Positions 10,334 to 20,710 are shown, numbered from the stretch's first letter. The stretch is 64,000 nt of DNA from Mycosarcoma maydis (GCF_000328475.2 NC_026487.1:372001-436000), one strand, 5' to 3'. Numbers and translations are program-made. The notes: generated by a model not told the origin, from the sequence alone.

Positions 10334-12208
10334 TCAAGCACGCACCGTCGAAACCAGCGAATCATCCAGGCAGCCGCTGTGCTGCAGATGAGCCATGACA
10401 CCTCCGACCAGATGAAGCGAGCCAGAGACCAGGCAGTCGACACCTTGCCCTTCTCGTGCTACCTCCATCACATGGTCGTGCATCGCTTGGATGCTGGCTG
10501 TGATGCGCACCTTGGTTGACGACTCCGGTACCAACTGCTTCCACGTCTCAGCCAGCTGGTTTTGCACCGTCAGATTGACCAGGTCCTTGTCGTCAAGCAG
10601 CTTGGATGTCAGTTCCGACGACCACCCACCTCCTTCAAACGTGATGTTGGTGGTAAAGATGACCTCGTCAAAGTAATCCTTGGCCCGTCGATATTGGCAG
10701 CCTGTCTCGTCGCCAGCAAGGCTCTTCTCGACAGTGTCGAGCACAGAGGAGAGCAGCTCGTGTGCGCTACGTCCGTTGGTGCAGTTGAACACGAAAATGC
10801 GTCGATTGCGCTTCGACTGTGCTTGACGCGGCTGGATCGTGGTAAACCATTCAAGACAGACGCCGAGCGAGTCGGTCGTGTGTGCTCCGTCCAGATACCA
10901 AGTCAATCCCAACTCTTGAAGCGAGCTGCGCACCGTTTGGCACCTTCCTGGCCATCTCGCCTCTTCCAAGCCCTTTTTCTGCCAGCTCGCTAGCACGTCA
11001 CTCTGGCATGTTGAGGCACGATGCGATGTCTCCTTGAACATGGCACGCCCTGCTTCGGAATCTAGATACGTATTGACCAGCTCCAACGCCACACTCGCAT
11101 TTGTACGCTGATGAAATCCGGGTAGACCCAGGCTGACCGTGTCGACATCTGATCTTCCCAGCGCATCCACATCCGACTGAAACGCGGGATGCAGATTGAC
11201 AATCTTGAGATCGCTCACGCCCACCTGGTTGGCTACCTGTTTGACTTGCTCCAACGCCTTACCCGGCTGTTGCGCCCAACATACCGCCGGCGCCTGTGGT
11301 TTGAAGATGCCTGCTTTCTGTACAGCGATCTCTTCCACCGTGTTGCCAAGAATGGCAGTGTGATCCAGTCCGAGCTGGGTGATGCCAGCTACCACGCATT
11401 TGGGGACAATGTTGGTCGAGTCGTATTTTCCACCGATGCCCACCTCCAGAATCACCGGCTGAACGCCTTCACTCAGAAAGATGTGGAACGCAAGCAGCGT
11501 CAAGAAGCGAAAGTAGACCGGTCGCAGCGGAGTAAGGTCAAACTTGCGCGTCGGGTTTTCCGAGAGCCTGTCCCAAACCTGCCAAAAGTACTTTGTGAAC
11601 AGCTCGTGCGTTACCGGCTGGCCATTGATGCGAATACGTTCGCGAACGCTAGTCATATGAGGTGAGGTATACAGTCCTACTTTTGGCTTCGCAGAGGCAT
11701 TGACAGGAGTAAGTTGGCCAAGCAACGAATCAACGAACGCGCAAGTGCTGCCTTTGCCCTTGGTGCCAGTAATGTGAATGACGTTGAGACGGTTGAGATC
11801 CGAAGTGGTATAGCCGATGCGTTCCAGATACTCGACCATCTCGGGAATGGCAAAATCGAGCAGCCTACCCCCCGACTTGCGCAACGCCTCAATGGTGGCC
11901 GCATTACTCTGCAGCGAGTTGAGCGCGTCAATGGCGTCATCGTAGGTGCGAGCTGCACCCGTGTTGCTGCTCTTGACTTGGATTGATGTCGACATTCGTG
12001 CAACGCCGCCCAGATGAATCGCAGCACTGTATCTCCTAGTAACTCCAACTTGTGCCAGTAGGGGTCGGAAAGCAGTCGCAAGCCTCGAATGACCACGCAA
12101 CAAAGGGCAAGTACGGCGTGGTGCCAGTGACCAAAAAGTTGCACCCTTCATAAAACTTTGTGATGTGGTCACAGAGCACGTCGAAGCAGCGTTACGACCG
12201 AAGAGCAC
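10334..12208 (-). CDS. MET7: Folylpolyglutamate synthase
   Basis: The enzyme adds gamma-linked glutamates to folates using ATP, retaining them in cytosol and mitochondria for one-carbon metabolism. The ATP loop is HITGTKGKGST (GTKGKGS at 148-154). Further Mur-ligase family blocks are GLYTSPHMTSVRERIRI (folate loop), EVGIGGKYDSTN and GITQLGLDHTAILGNTVEEIA. WYLDGAHTTDS marks the C-terminal ligase domain. At 624 aa it is slightly longer than yeast Met7. The first 70 residues are Arg/Ser/Ala-rich with few acidic residues, like a mitochondrial presequence, and a second Met at 72 (codon at 11993-11995) begins MSTSIQVKSS, which would give a cytosolic form. Dual start use is known for mammalian FPGS and is inferred here. 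Confidence 0.95.
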   Translation of the reverse strand: MLFGRNAASTCSVTTSQSFMKGATFWSLAPRRTCPLLRGHSRLATAFRPLLAQVGVTRRYSAAIHLGGVARMSTSIQVKSSNTGAARTYDDAIDALNSLQSNAATIEALRKSGGRLLDFAIPEMVEYLERIGYTTSDLNRLNVIHITGTKGKGSTCAFVDSLLGQLTPVNASAKPKVGLYTSPHMTSVRERIRINGQPVTHELFTKYFWQVWDRLSENPTRKFDLTPLRPVYFRFLTLLAFHIFLSEGVQPVILEVGIGGKYDSTNIVPKCVVAGITQLGLDHTAILGNTVEEIAVQKAGIFKPQAPAVCWAQQPGKALEQVKQVANQVGVSDLKIVNLHPAFQSDVDALGRSDVDTVSLGLPGFHQRTNASVALELVNTYLDSEAGRAMFKETSHRASTCQSDVLASWQKKGLEEARWPGRCQTVRSSLQELGLTWYLDGAHTTDSLGVCLEWFTTIQPRQAQSKRNRRIFVFNCTNGRSAHELLSSVLDTVEKSLAGDETGCQYRRAKDYFDEVIFTTNITFEGGGWSSELTSKLLDDKDLVNLTVQNQLAETWKQLVPESSTKVRITASIQAMHDHVMEVAREGQGVDCLVSGSLHLVGGVMAHLQHSGCLDDSLVSTVRA

Positions 12209-12985
12209 CGTCGTTACGCAATAATTCGGGGCCTAACGCACTTCGAAGGCCGTATGGTGCTGCTTGCAAGCGACAGCGTGACAATGGTATGTGACCAAGA
12301 AGGGGGAGCAGATTTGGCTTGCACGAGTCATCCATCAGTGGACCCTGCGAGATTTCTTCTTGACTGACTCGGTTCGCGAATCACGAATCGTGAATCGCAC
12401 GTTGCGCCGCCCATGGTCTGTAAATGAGGCATGTGTGAAAAGAGTGACATAACAAATTGGTTATTTTGTCACGTGGCACCCCAGACACGACGACGTGAGT
12501 TCAGCGGGGCCCCAAAGGCGTGTGGCGCTCGAACAGAGGCAACCTTGGCGCTTCGTGCTTGCAGCTACAGAATCGTGAACCTGACTGAGCTTGTTTGGAT
12601 GCGTGATGTTTGCAGCTGAAAGTGACTCTCGCGGCTAGATGTGTTTGCGCGACGCTGAGTTCAAAGGTGCATTTCGAGTGTTACCCCCTTTGGCCCGTCC
12701 ATTCGTGAATCTGTGATTCTGTGTTTTACGCTTGCTCAAGCCCATGCGTGGTTGTGCTCTTTCGATGCCAGCTGAGGAAAGTGAGACAGGCCAAGTAGGC
12801 CATCGACCTTTCCACGATCGACCTTGACATCTCTCCAGTCCTACTCTTGTAACGCTATTCCCTTTCCCGCGACCACATCTCTGCCCCCAACACCACCCTT
12901 AGATTCCTTTGCTCGGAGTCACCCCGCATTTCGTTCAATTCACAACCACGTTCACAGCAACTAGGGCTTTGGGCGACCAAACGAT
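12209..12985. promoter_or_regulatory. Divergent promoter region, FPGS and cyclase-family gene
   Basis: This is a shared upstream region of two divergent genes. It contains a perfect palindrome TCACGAATCGTGA at 12381-12393. The stretch before 12985 is pyrimidine-rich, as in fungal leaders. No ORF is supported. Confidence 0.45.
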
Positions 12986-14698
12986 ATGGTCGACTCGGAC
13001 AAGAAAGGTGCGACCATTGCTGCCTCGCCCGCAAACGGCGATGATTGCACACAGCTACACGAAGAAGAATCGAATCGCCAACGCATCGCTTCCATCGCCA
13101 GCCGCTTCGGCGGTCTTGCAGCACAAGCATCCTCGCAAGCCGCTCAGAAGGGCGCCGAGACCGCTATCGAAGCTGGACGCCAAGTCACCAAAACAGCCAA
13201 TTCGGCTCGCAATGCTGCTGCAACTCAGACCGCAGGTCTCCTCCAAGCTATGGCGCTGTCCACCAAGAATGCACTTTCCGATAACGACAAATCGTCCGGA
13301 AAGGCGTGGTACGAATACGAATCGCCGCTGCAGGCACGTCGTCGTCTGGCAGAGTACGAGTCGCCACTCCACGCTCGTCGACGTCTGGCAGCAATTGCGT
13401 CTCAGCTAGGATTGGCCACCTCGTCAGCCAAGCAGGCACCCAGCCTACTGAGTGCTTTATCGTCTTCGACCCCCCCGCACTCTTCTTCATCTTCCACCAA
13501 CAAGCCAGCGAACACCTCCTCAGAGGAGAAATGGGCTACTGCGACACTACCAGACTACCGTCAGCTTCCATCGGAAGGCGGATGGCCTGGGTGTGCATGG
13601 GACGTGTGGGGTCGTGGAGATCAGTTGGGCACCATCAATCTGCTTACCGAGTCCGTGATTCTTCGGGCAGCCAAGGACGAGATCAAGGTAGGGCGCACCG
13701 TATCGCTCAACTGGCCCGTTCACCTCCCCGCTGAACCTTTCTTTCGGCGTAAAGCGCTGACGCACAAGCCGTTTGGAAAAGGCGGTGCGGCCTATACCGA
13801 CCCTCGCGATGCCTATGTCGCCAGCATTCGAGCCACCAACCCGGACGTGACGGTACGCGAAGACACCAAGGTGCCCGTCAGCGATGAGATGCTCGAACTC
13901 AATACGCAGAGCGGCTCGCAATGGGACGGCTTCCGTCACTTTGGTCACATGCCGCTCAACGTCTTCTATGGAGGTGCATCGCGTGCGAGCATTCAAGACT
14001 CGTTTGACGACCATTCGCCTCAACCAGCCGATCCGCAATGTTGGAACTCGGACGAGGCGAAAAAGCGCAACGCGCTCGGCATCCATCATCTTGCACAGCA
14101 CGGCATTTGCGGTCGAGGTGTGTTGCTCGATGTGTTTGAGTACCTTTCGCATCACGGAACAGATCATGTCAAGCGTGACGACTATGAATGGTCGCACTGG
14201 TCTGGCTATGGTGGAGGCCAAGGATACGATCCATGCACAGGTTTCAGGATCACGGTCGCCGATCTCATCGCCACGGCCAAACATCAAAACGTCAGCTTGC
14301 GTCGTGGTGACATCTTGCTCATCCGATCCGGCTTCACGGCGAGGTACTATTCTCTGAACCCAACCGAACGAGCTGATTGGTCCAATCCTGAAGGGGGAAT
14401 GGCATTTGCAGGCGTTGAACAGGGCGAAGAGATGAAGGAATTCATGTGGAACAATCACTTTGCCGCGGTTGCCGGTGACAGCCCAGCGTTCGAGGCGAGA
14501 CCTACGAGGCAGGGAGAGTGCATGCTGCACGAAACGTTTCTGGCGATGTGGGGGATGCCTATCGGCGAGTTGTTCGACTTGGAGGGTTTGGCGCAGACGT
14601 GTCGCGAGATGGGCAGGTGGACTTTCTACTTTACCAGTTGGCCATTAAACCTGTTCGGTGGTGTGGCGAGTTGTGCTAATGCTAGTGCGACGTTCTGA
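12986..14698 (+). CDS. Cyclase-family protein (kynurenine formamidase-like fold)
   Basis: Residues from about 175 to the end match the putative cyclase family (PF04199, the fold of bacterial kynurenine formamidase), metal-dependent hydrolases or dehydratases. Visible motifs are WDVWGRGDQLGTINLL near the domain start, LNTQSGSQWDGFRHFGH (the fungal form of the HxGTHxD metal site), GIHHLAQHGICGRGVLLD and LRRGDILLIRSGFTARY. The first 170 residues are an Ala/Ser-rich extension absent from bacterial members. It contains a perfect-phase duplication, EYESPLQARRRLA at 110-122 and EYESPLHARRRLA at 123-135, encoded by two 39-bp units at 13313-13351 and 13352-13390. The substrate cannot be told from sequence. 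No signal peptide is clear. It is 570 aa and intronless. Confidence 0.85.
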   Translation: MVDSDKKGATIAASPANGDDCTQLHEEESNRQRIASIASRFGGLAAQASSQAAQKGAETAIEAGRQVTKTANSARNAAATQTAGLLQAMALSTKNALSDNDKSSGKAWYEYESPLQARRRLAEYESPLHARRRLAAIASQLGLATSSAKQAPSLLSALSSSTPPHSSSSSTNKPANTSSEEKWATATLPDYRQLPSEGGWPGCAWDVWGRGDQLGTINLLTESVILRAAKDEIKVGRTVSLNWPVHLPAEPFFRRKALTHKPFGKGGAAYTDPRDAYVASIRATNPDVTVREDTKVPVSDEMLELNTQSGSQWDGFRHFGHMPLNVFYGGASRASIQDSFDDHSPQPADPQCWNSDEAKKRNALGIHHLAQHGICGRGVLLDVFEYLSHHGTDHVKRDDYEWSHWSGYGGGQGYDPCTGFRITVADLIATAKHQNVSLRRGDILLIRSGFTARYYSLNPTERADWSNPEGGMAFAGVEQGEEMKEFMWNNHFAAVAGDSPAFEARPTRQGECMLHETFLAMWGMPIGELFDLEGLAQTCREMGRWTFYFTSWPLNLFGGVASCANASATF

Positions 14699-14878
14699 CG
14701 ATCTGACGTTCTGAACAGTGACACGGATCAAGCGCAAGTGGCGCACTCGGGAACATTTTTGCTTCAGGTTTGGCCACACACGAATCGTGAATGTACATGT
14801 TGATAGATTTCACAGTGTGTGGAGAGGCGGGATTAGAACTCTGCATTACTGAGACATTGAGCGACGCTGAAATTGGGC

Positions 14879-17188
14879 TCAAGGGCGAGCGGCGCGATCC
14901 TTGTTCTTGGACAAGATGATGCGCTTGTACTCTGCGACATCGCCGTGGAACTTTTCGACCTTTCCGTCGTCGACGACCCACAACTCGTCGAGACAGTTAT
15001 GAATGAAAGTTTCGTCGTGCGAAATGCAGATGACGCCGCCGTTGAACTTTTTGATAGCCTCGCAGAGCGCATCGAGACCCTCTGTATCCAAGTGGTTCGT
15101 AGGTTCGTCGAGAAGCAAGACGTGCGGACGCATCATGGAGATGTGTGCAAAGGCGACACGCGATTTCTGACCTCCGGACAGCGTAGCAATTTTCTGAAGC
15201 CCAGTCATGCCTTTGATTCCAAAAGCGCCCAGGTGCGAACGGTACTCCTGCTCGGTCTTGCCAGGATACTTGGACGCGAGAAACGTCACTGGATTCGCGT
15301 TCAGATCGAGCTGATCGATATGGTGCTGCGAAAAGAATCCGACACGCAATCGACTGTTTCGCTTCTGGTCTCCTTGCAAAGGCGTGATCTCTCCCATGAG
15401 TAACTTCATCAGCGTCGACTTACCCGCACCGTTAGGACCGACTACCGCAACACGCGATTGCTGCGTAATGTCAAAGTCGACATTCTTGAGCAAGAGCCGT
15501 TCCGGTCGGTAGCCAAACGTGACGTTGCTGATCTGGAGCAAAGGCAATGGCAACTTATCCGTCTCGGGTAGACGGAAGTGTACCACATCGTCGTCTTCGG
15601 GAGGTTCGATATTGGGTAGCTTTTCGAGCTGCTTGATCTTGCTCTGCGCCTGCGCGGCACGGTTGGCATTCACCCTCCATCGATCGATGAATGCTTGCAG
15701 CTGTGCACGCTGCAATTGCACCGCCTCGTACTCGCGCTGCTGATTGCGACGTCGTTCTTCGCGCGTCTGGTAGAATTGGTCGAAATTGCCTTTGTAGTAG
15801 TCTAGCCGTTCGCTGTGCATATGGATAATGTCCGTGGCGACGCGGTTGAGGAACGCCCGATCGTGCGATACGACCAACAGCGTGCCTTGGTAGTCGTTGA
15901 CAAAATAGTCTTCGAGCCAGGCGAGAGCATTAAGGTCCAAATGGTTCGAAGGCTCGTCGAGCATGAGCAAGTCCGGTTTGCAAAACAGGGCACGTGCGAG
16001 CGCCAGACGCATCCTCCAACCACCGGAGAAGGTTTTTGTTGCGCGCGACTGATCCTCCGTCTTAAAACCAAGACCGTTGAGCAGCGATGCGGCTCGTGCT
16101 GGACCGGTTTCAGCCTCCATATCGACTAACTTGGCTTGCACTTCGCCGAGGCGAGACGAGAGTTCTTCTCGCTTGATCTCACGTTGTCGCGTCGGCATGT
16201 CGACTGCCGAACCACGTGAAAGACCAGCAGTAGCAGCAGCGTCGTCGTCGCCATCAGTGCCACTTGCTTGCGCAGCAGCGGCGGCATTGGCAGCAGCAAC
16301 GGCAGCTGCAGCAGATTCCTCGAGCTTCTGAAGCTCGGCATTGATTTCGGCTTCCTCCTGCATCAGCTTCTCTCGCCACACATCGGCCTTGAGAACGCTC
16401 TCAATGGCCGACGTATCGTCACCGACGATCTCCTGCTCGACGTAGAGGATCGAGATCTGCGTGGGGATGGGGATCTCTCGCAAAGCCATGTTGCGCAGCA
16501 GAGTGGATTTGCCCACACCGTTGCGACCAATAAGACCAGCCCTGCGTCCAGCCTTGATTGTGAGCGTAGCGTTGGAGAGGATGCGATTGCTGCCAAAGTT
16601 GACGTCGATGTTGGGTAGATGAATGTCTTTGTTCTTGCCCTTGTTTCCGATGCTTTCGAGCGGGTTGACTTTGAGGAAAAGCTCTTCGTAGCTCGCCTGC
16701 TGCCTGGATTGCTCCACCAGCTTACTCGATTCGTATAGATCGCGTTGCGCACGCTTGGCGAGCTTGGCACGTGTCTTGGCCTCCTGCTTTTCGAGCTTCT
16801 TGACGTCGACAGTGGAACGGTTCTGCTTGGTAGTTCCGAGCGCGATATCTACGCCGCCGGCGGAATCGAAGCCGGATGTACGTGACATTTCCGTATTGCG
16901 CATATCGACGACCTTGTCGAGACGGGTGAGACCAGAGGCGTTGGCAACGCCAGCATCGTCTGAAAGCTTTGACTGAATGAGCTCAAGCAGCCTGGGAAGC
17001 AGATCATGTACCTGTTTCGAGGAAGAAGGATCCGAGATGCAAGCCGATTCGAGCATCGGTTTCACCACAGACTCAAAGAGGTTCTCGGTAGGGTCGTCGG
17101 CAGCATCATTGATGTACCCGTCCAGATAGTCGACCACGGGGTCATCAAGTTGTGGCAGCGCCTTGCGAATGAGCGTTGCTGCAGCCAT
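14879..17188 (-). CDS. GCN20: GCN20-type ABC-F ATPase
   Basis: GCN20 (ABCF3) is a soluble ATPase that acts with GCN1 on ribosomes to activate the eIF2alpha kinase GCN2 on amino-acid starvation. Two ABC cassettes are present: Walker A GRNGVGKST with signature FSGGWRMRL and LLMLDEPSNHLD, then Walker A GPNGAGKST with signature LSGGQKSRV and LLLDEPTNHLD. The N-terminal region (IRKALPQLDDPVVDYLDGYI) matches the GCN1-binding part of GCN20. The chosen start is the ATG at 17186-17188, beginning MAAATLIRKALPQ, which matches family N-termini. The frame stays open 69 codons upstream to 17395, but that stretch is not GCN20-like and probably is leader. An Ala-rich, Asp-containing insertion lies between the first Walker A and the first signature. 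The protein is 769 aa from this start. Confidence 0.95.
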   Translation of the reverse strand: MAAATLIRKALPQLDDPVVDYLDGYINDAADDPTENLFESVVKPMLESACISDPSSSKQVHDLLPRLLELIQSKLSDDAGVANASGLTRLDKVVDMRNTEMSRTSGFDSAGGVDIALGTTKQNRSTVDVKKLEKQEAKTRAKLAKRAQRDLYESSKLVEQSRQQASYEELFLKVNPLESIGNKGKNKDIHLPNIDVNFGSNRILSNATLTIKAGRRAGLIGRNGVGKSTLLRNMALREIPIPTQISILYVEQEIVGDDTSAIESVLKADVWREKLMQEEAEINAELQKLEESAAAAVAAANAAAAAQASGTDGDDDAAATAGLSRGSAVDMPTRQREIKREELSSRLGEVQAKLVDMEAETGPARAASLLNGLGFKTEDQSRATKTFSGGWRMRLALARALFCKPDLLMLDEPSNHLDLNALAWLEDYFVNDYQGTLLVVSHDRAFLNRVATDIIHMHSERLDYYKGNFDQFYQTREERRRNQQREYEAVQLQRAQLQAFIDRWRVNANRAAQAQSKIKQLEKLPNIEPPEDDDVVHFRLPETDKLPLPLLQISNVTFGYRPERLLLKNVDFDITQQSRVAVVGPNGAGKSTLMKLLMGEITPLQGDQKRNSRLRVGFFSQHHIDQLDLNANPVTFLASKYPGKTEQEYRSHLGAFGIKGMTGLQKIATLSGGQKSRVAFAHISMMRPHVLLLDEPTNHLDTEGLDALCEAIKKFNGGVICISHDETFIHNCLDELWVVDDGKVEKFHGDVAEYKRIILSKNKDRAARP

Positions 17189-17806
17189 GTTTGCTGAAGA
17201 GGCTGAACTGCTATATAGTAATGCTTGTCCGGGGGGAATGAGCGAGACGACGTTGGCACGACTTAAATGTACATGTCCAAGACCCTTTCGTGTTTCCTTC
17301 TTCTCAGTTTCCTTTTTTTCCCCTCTCTGTGGACTCGGTAGGCGTAACGGGCGCGGTCGTAGGGTTGCTGTGTTAAATTTCAGCATGCTCACCAACTTTG
17401 ACTAAGCCGCCGCCACAAAAACAAGGGAGGAGAAGAAAAAAAAAAAAAAAGACAAAGACAAAGCGCGATCGGAGGTGTTGCTCAAAGCACGGACCTGGCT
17501 ACAGTTGGCCAAGAAGCGAAATCACGGAGCGGAATGACGTGAATTTTCATTTTTGTAAACAATCACGAATCACGAATCCTCCACTTGTCATCGAAGAAGC
17601 GATCGTGCTCCATGGCCGTCTGATGGCCAATCGTGAATCCAGCGAGGGAATCCAGAATTCATCAGGAAAGCACGAAGATGGCTGCCATCCGAAGAGGTCA
17701 TCTCAGCCTACGTTCCGGGGGTGCTTGAATTGTCCCTTCCACAACTCTTCGCTCATCCCAATCTGACCGTTTTAGAGATCCTCATCATCGCTAACCTACA
17801 TACACG
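17189..17806. promoter_or_regulatory. Divergent promoter region, GCN20 and MCR1
   Basis: This holds the leaders and promoters of two divergent genes. It contains a poly-A run near 17438-17452 and two direct TCACGA units in 7-bp phase at 17563 and 17570. No further gene is visible. Confidence 0.45.
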
Positions 17807-18859
17807 ATGTTCATCCGACCTGTCCTCTCGTCTTCGCTCGGCCACGCGGCTCGCTCGAGCCTGCGATCGCAGGCGCCAGCTGTGCGCCAGTACGCTACCG
17901 AGGCTGGCAAGTCCTCTGGCGGCTCGAACCTTCCTCTGGTGCTTGCTCTCGGTGGTGTTGCGGGTATTGGTGCATGGTACGGACTCGGAGGCTTTGATGA
18001 CCCCAAGAAAGTATCGAACAAGATCCAAGAGAAGGGCAAGGAGGCTGTCGACCAGGCCAAGGGTGCTGTCGAGGGCGGCGCTCTCAACAAGGACCAGTTT
18101 GTCGAGTTCACCTTGAAGGAGATCAAGCCGTACAACCATGACTCGGCCACGCTCATCTTTGAGTTGCCGGAGGGCAAGAAGCCTGGGATGGGCGTTGCTT
18201 CCGCGGTGGTCGTCAAGGCTGTCGGTGACGGTCTCAAGGACGACCAGGGCAAGGATGTGATTCGCCCTTACACCCCTATTACTTCGCCCGATACAGTCGG
18301 TCACATGGACTTCCTCGTCAAGAAGTACCCCGGCGGAAAGATGACCACCTACATGCACTCGATGAAGCCTGGTGACAAGCTCGGCATCAAGGGCCCCATC
18401 GCCAAGTTCGCGTACAAGGCCAACGAGTTCGAGTCAATTGGTATGATCGCCGGTGGGTCTGGCATCACTCCGATGTATCAGGTCATCCAGGATATTGCCT
18501 CGAACCCGTCGGACAAAACCAAGGTCACGCTCATCTACTCGAACAAGACCGAACAGGATATTTTGCTGCGCGAACAGTTTGATCAACTGGCCAAGAAGGA
18601 TGACCGCTTCACCATTATCTACGGCCTCGACAAGCTTCCCAAGGGCTTCAACGGTTTCGAGGGATATGTGACCGAGGACCTGGTCAAGAAGCACCTGCCG
18701 CAGCCCGAGTTGGCCGACAAGGCCAAGATCTTTGTTTGCGGACCTCCTCCCCAGGTTGAGGCTATCAGCGGTAAAAAGGGCCCTAAGGGTAGCCAGGGCG
18801 AATTGAAGGGTCTGCTTGCCAAGCTGGGCTACCAGGCTGATCAGGTTTACAAGTTCTAG
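17807..18859 (+). CDS. MCR1: Mitochondrial NADH-cytochrome b5 reductase
   Basis: MCR1 passes electrons from NADH via FAD to cytochrome b5 and related acceptors, at the mitochondrial outer membrane and intermembrane space. Residues 1-30 are a Ser/Arg/Ala presequence with RQYATEAG, and about 43-60 form a hydrophobic anchor (LPLVLALGGVAGIGAWYGL). The FAD-binding motif is RPYTPITSPD, followed by GKMTTYMHSMKPGD and the flavin-binding GPIAKFAY. The NADH site is GMIAGGSGITPMYQVI, and FVCGPPPQVEAISG closes the domain with its CGPP motif. At 350 aa it is a little longer than yeast Mcr1 (about 300). There is no intron. The ATG has the upstream context ACACG. Confidence 0.96.
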   Translation: MFIRPVLSSSLGHAARSSLRSQAPAVRQYATEAGKSSGGSNLPLVLALGGVAGIGAWYGLGGFDDPKKVSNKIQEKGKEAVDQAKGAVEGGALNKDQFVEFTLKEIKPYNHDSATLIFELPEGKKPGMGVASAVVVKAVGDGLKDDQGKDVIRPYTPITSPDTVGHMDFLVKKYPGGKMTTYMHSMKPGDKLGIKGPIAKFAYKANEFESIGMIAGGSGITPMYQVIQDIASNPSDKTKVTLIYSNKTEQDILLREQFDQLAKKDDRFTIIYGLDKLPKGFNGFEGYVTEDLVKKHLPQPELADKAKIFVCGPPPQVEAISGKKGPKGSQGELKGLLAKLGYQADQVYKF

Positions 18860-19552
18860 ATGTATCTTACACTTGGGTGATGTAGAGCTTTGCTTCTCGA
18901 ACTCTTGCGACCGCGAATTGTACGCAAGGGATTCTTGTTCCATTTACCGTCTTTAGCTCACAACTCCACTTTGCACAACTGAGTCCATCCGTCGAGCAAG
19001 CCAGCGGCAGTGTCGATGAGGGTATCGTGTGCCGATGATCTGTTCATCCGCCTTTGACTGTGAATGAGCTAGGTCCAAGTTGAGCGAGCCTTGAGGCTGC
19101 GTTCCATTCACGATTCATATTCGTGATTGACCCAGCACAAAGTGTAGAGCCTCCATGCCAACAGCCCATGTCGCTACGCCTCGCATTTATCGTGTCGACA
19201 GATTCCGATCTCACATTGGCTTGGGTTTCTCACGTCCCGTGACGCGTGTCCCGCCTTCCTGTGCCGAGTTCGTGGTTGTACAGCCTTGGACGTTGACGGT
19301 TACGGTTGGTTTGACCTTCCAAATTCGGCCAAACGCGCGCTGCCTTCATGCGGAATTTGTACTGCGAAGCACCAAGGCACGAGGTTAAGCGACGGAAAAA
19401 CGGATCGCCACAGTCGCCCACGGCCTTACCACGTTCGTGTTGGTTTAGGGGTGATGTGCATACTACCAAGCAACTGTCCAGATTCGCACGCGTCTGAACC
19501 GACACGCAGCACACGTACTTGGTTCAAAACAAAGCTTAGTCTTGCTAAGCAG

Positions 19553-19587
19553 CATCGAACATCGAACATCGATCATCGACCATCGAT
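19553..19587. repeat. 7-bp tandem array, CATCGAA/CATCGAT
   Basis: Five consecutive units read CATCGAA, CATCGAA, CATCGAT, CATCGAC and CATCGAT, with an exact 7-bp period. Confidence 0.85.
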
Positions 19588-20426
19588 CAGGGTGGATTCA
19601 ACGATGAGAACAAGTACGGAGCTTTGGGCCGATGGCAGAGATCGAGCCGGAGCAGTCGGGTGAGGGGCCATCGTGGTTTATGCGCTGGTTCAACTCCGCC
19701 CTGCAGTGTAGAATCAAGCTCAAGATACTTGACTCTAGCCCTTCGAGTGCTTTTTCCCCTGCAACACTCGCCGTCGTTCTGTGCATCTAGCCTTCGCGCC
19801 AACGTCACACGGCCAATTGCAACAAGAGTAGAGTCTAAGGATACCACCGCATGTCGTATGAGCATCAAACAAGTCAAGACGCGACACTACTATCTTTCTT
19901 CACCCACGACCGCGTCCGCATGATTGTCATTCATGCTGATCATGAATGCCTCGAAGGCGTGCGTCTAGCTCGGTGTGCACCAGGCGTCCGAGAGTATTGT
20001 GCTGTGAAGAGTCTCGAGATGCTGAGAGCGTGTTAGCAACGTTGGCTAGAAGAGAGTCATGCTGTCGGTCAAGCGCTAGCGAGCGCATTGGGCTTTAAAA
20101 CGCTGCCAAGCCCGTTGGAAAGTAGAGTTTTGGCCGACATTCACACGGCTTTGCTCCACGCGGTAAAGGCTGAAGCTCGCTCCCCTTGTAGGCGTTGATG
20201 GAAATCATGCAGAGCGTGACTGCAGCGTCGATCAGAACTGTGTCTGGAAAAGTTGTCCCAGCCACGCATGCTTGCTTGATGCCGCTCGGCGCTGATCAGC
20301 AAGCGATTGTAGACGTTGCTGCCTCAGTAGTCGACTCGGTATCGTGAATACTGTCTCTCCTGTTTCAGGCTGGATGAGCGCTCCTTAAAGGCGGAGTCTC
20401 TTCCAGCCACATGCGTGACTTGCTAG

Positions 20427-20433
20427 ATATATA
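20427..20433 (+). promoter_or_regulatory. TATA-like box upstream of the unknown gene
   Basis: ATATATA lies about 280 bp before the chosen ATG at 20711. It argues that the in-frame ATG at 20411 is not the start. Confidence 0.35.
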
Positions 20434-20710
20434 CTGCGTCCATCCAAGCTCCGCCGTTCCCGGATCTTTGCCATTATCTCTTGTCCTTGTCCTCATCGCC
20501 CCTCCCGAGCCTGCTTCTACTATACCACCACCATTCTATCCACTCATACTTTGCCTCGTCCGCATTCCTGATCAAGCCGCTTGTCGATCACCATCGTTGC
20601 AATTGCACTCATCCTGTTCGCGTGCGAACAAATTGGCTAAACACTGCCTCCTAGTACAAGGCGGCTTCACATCTCTCCACTTGGACCCGAAGGCCCACGA
20701 CTTGCAAATC

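Larger units (their letters stand above)
18860..20710. other. Long intergenic and leader region upstream of the unknown gene at 20711
   Basis: About 1.85 kb with no recognisable gene. It carries a 7-bp tandem array at 19553-19587, a TCACGA/TCGTGA pair near 19110-19125, and a TATA-like box at 20427-20433. The frame of the next gene stays open back to 20411, but the TATA box lies inside that stretch, so 20411-20710 is treated as promoter and leader. Confidence 0.5.

Noticed and set aside
9881..10519. Several 60-120 codon ORFs around the AGAAGGC array
   Set aside because: Translations are repeats of the heptamer or shadows of FPGS, without motif or start context.
13547..14530. 327-codon - strand ORF inside the cyclase-family gene
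   Set aside because: Shadow frame of the + strand gene; no recognisable domain.
20411..20710. 100-residue N-terminal extension of the unknown protein
   Set aside because: It contains a TATA box and lacks ordered sequence; the Met at 20711 is the better start.
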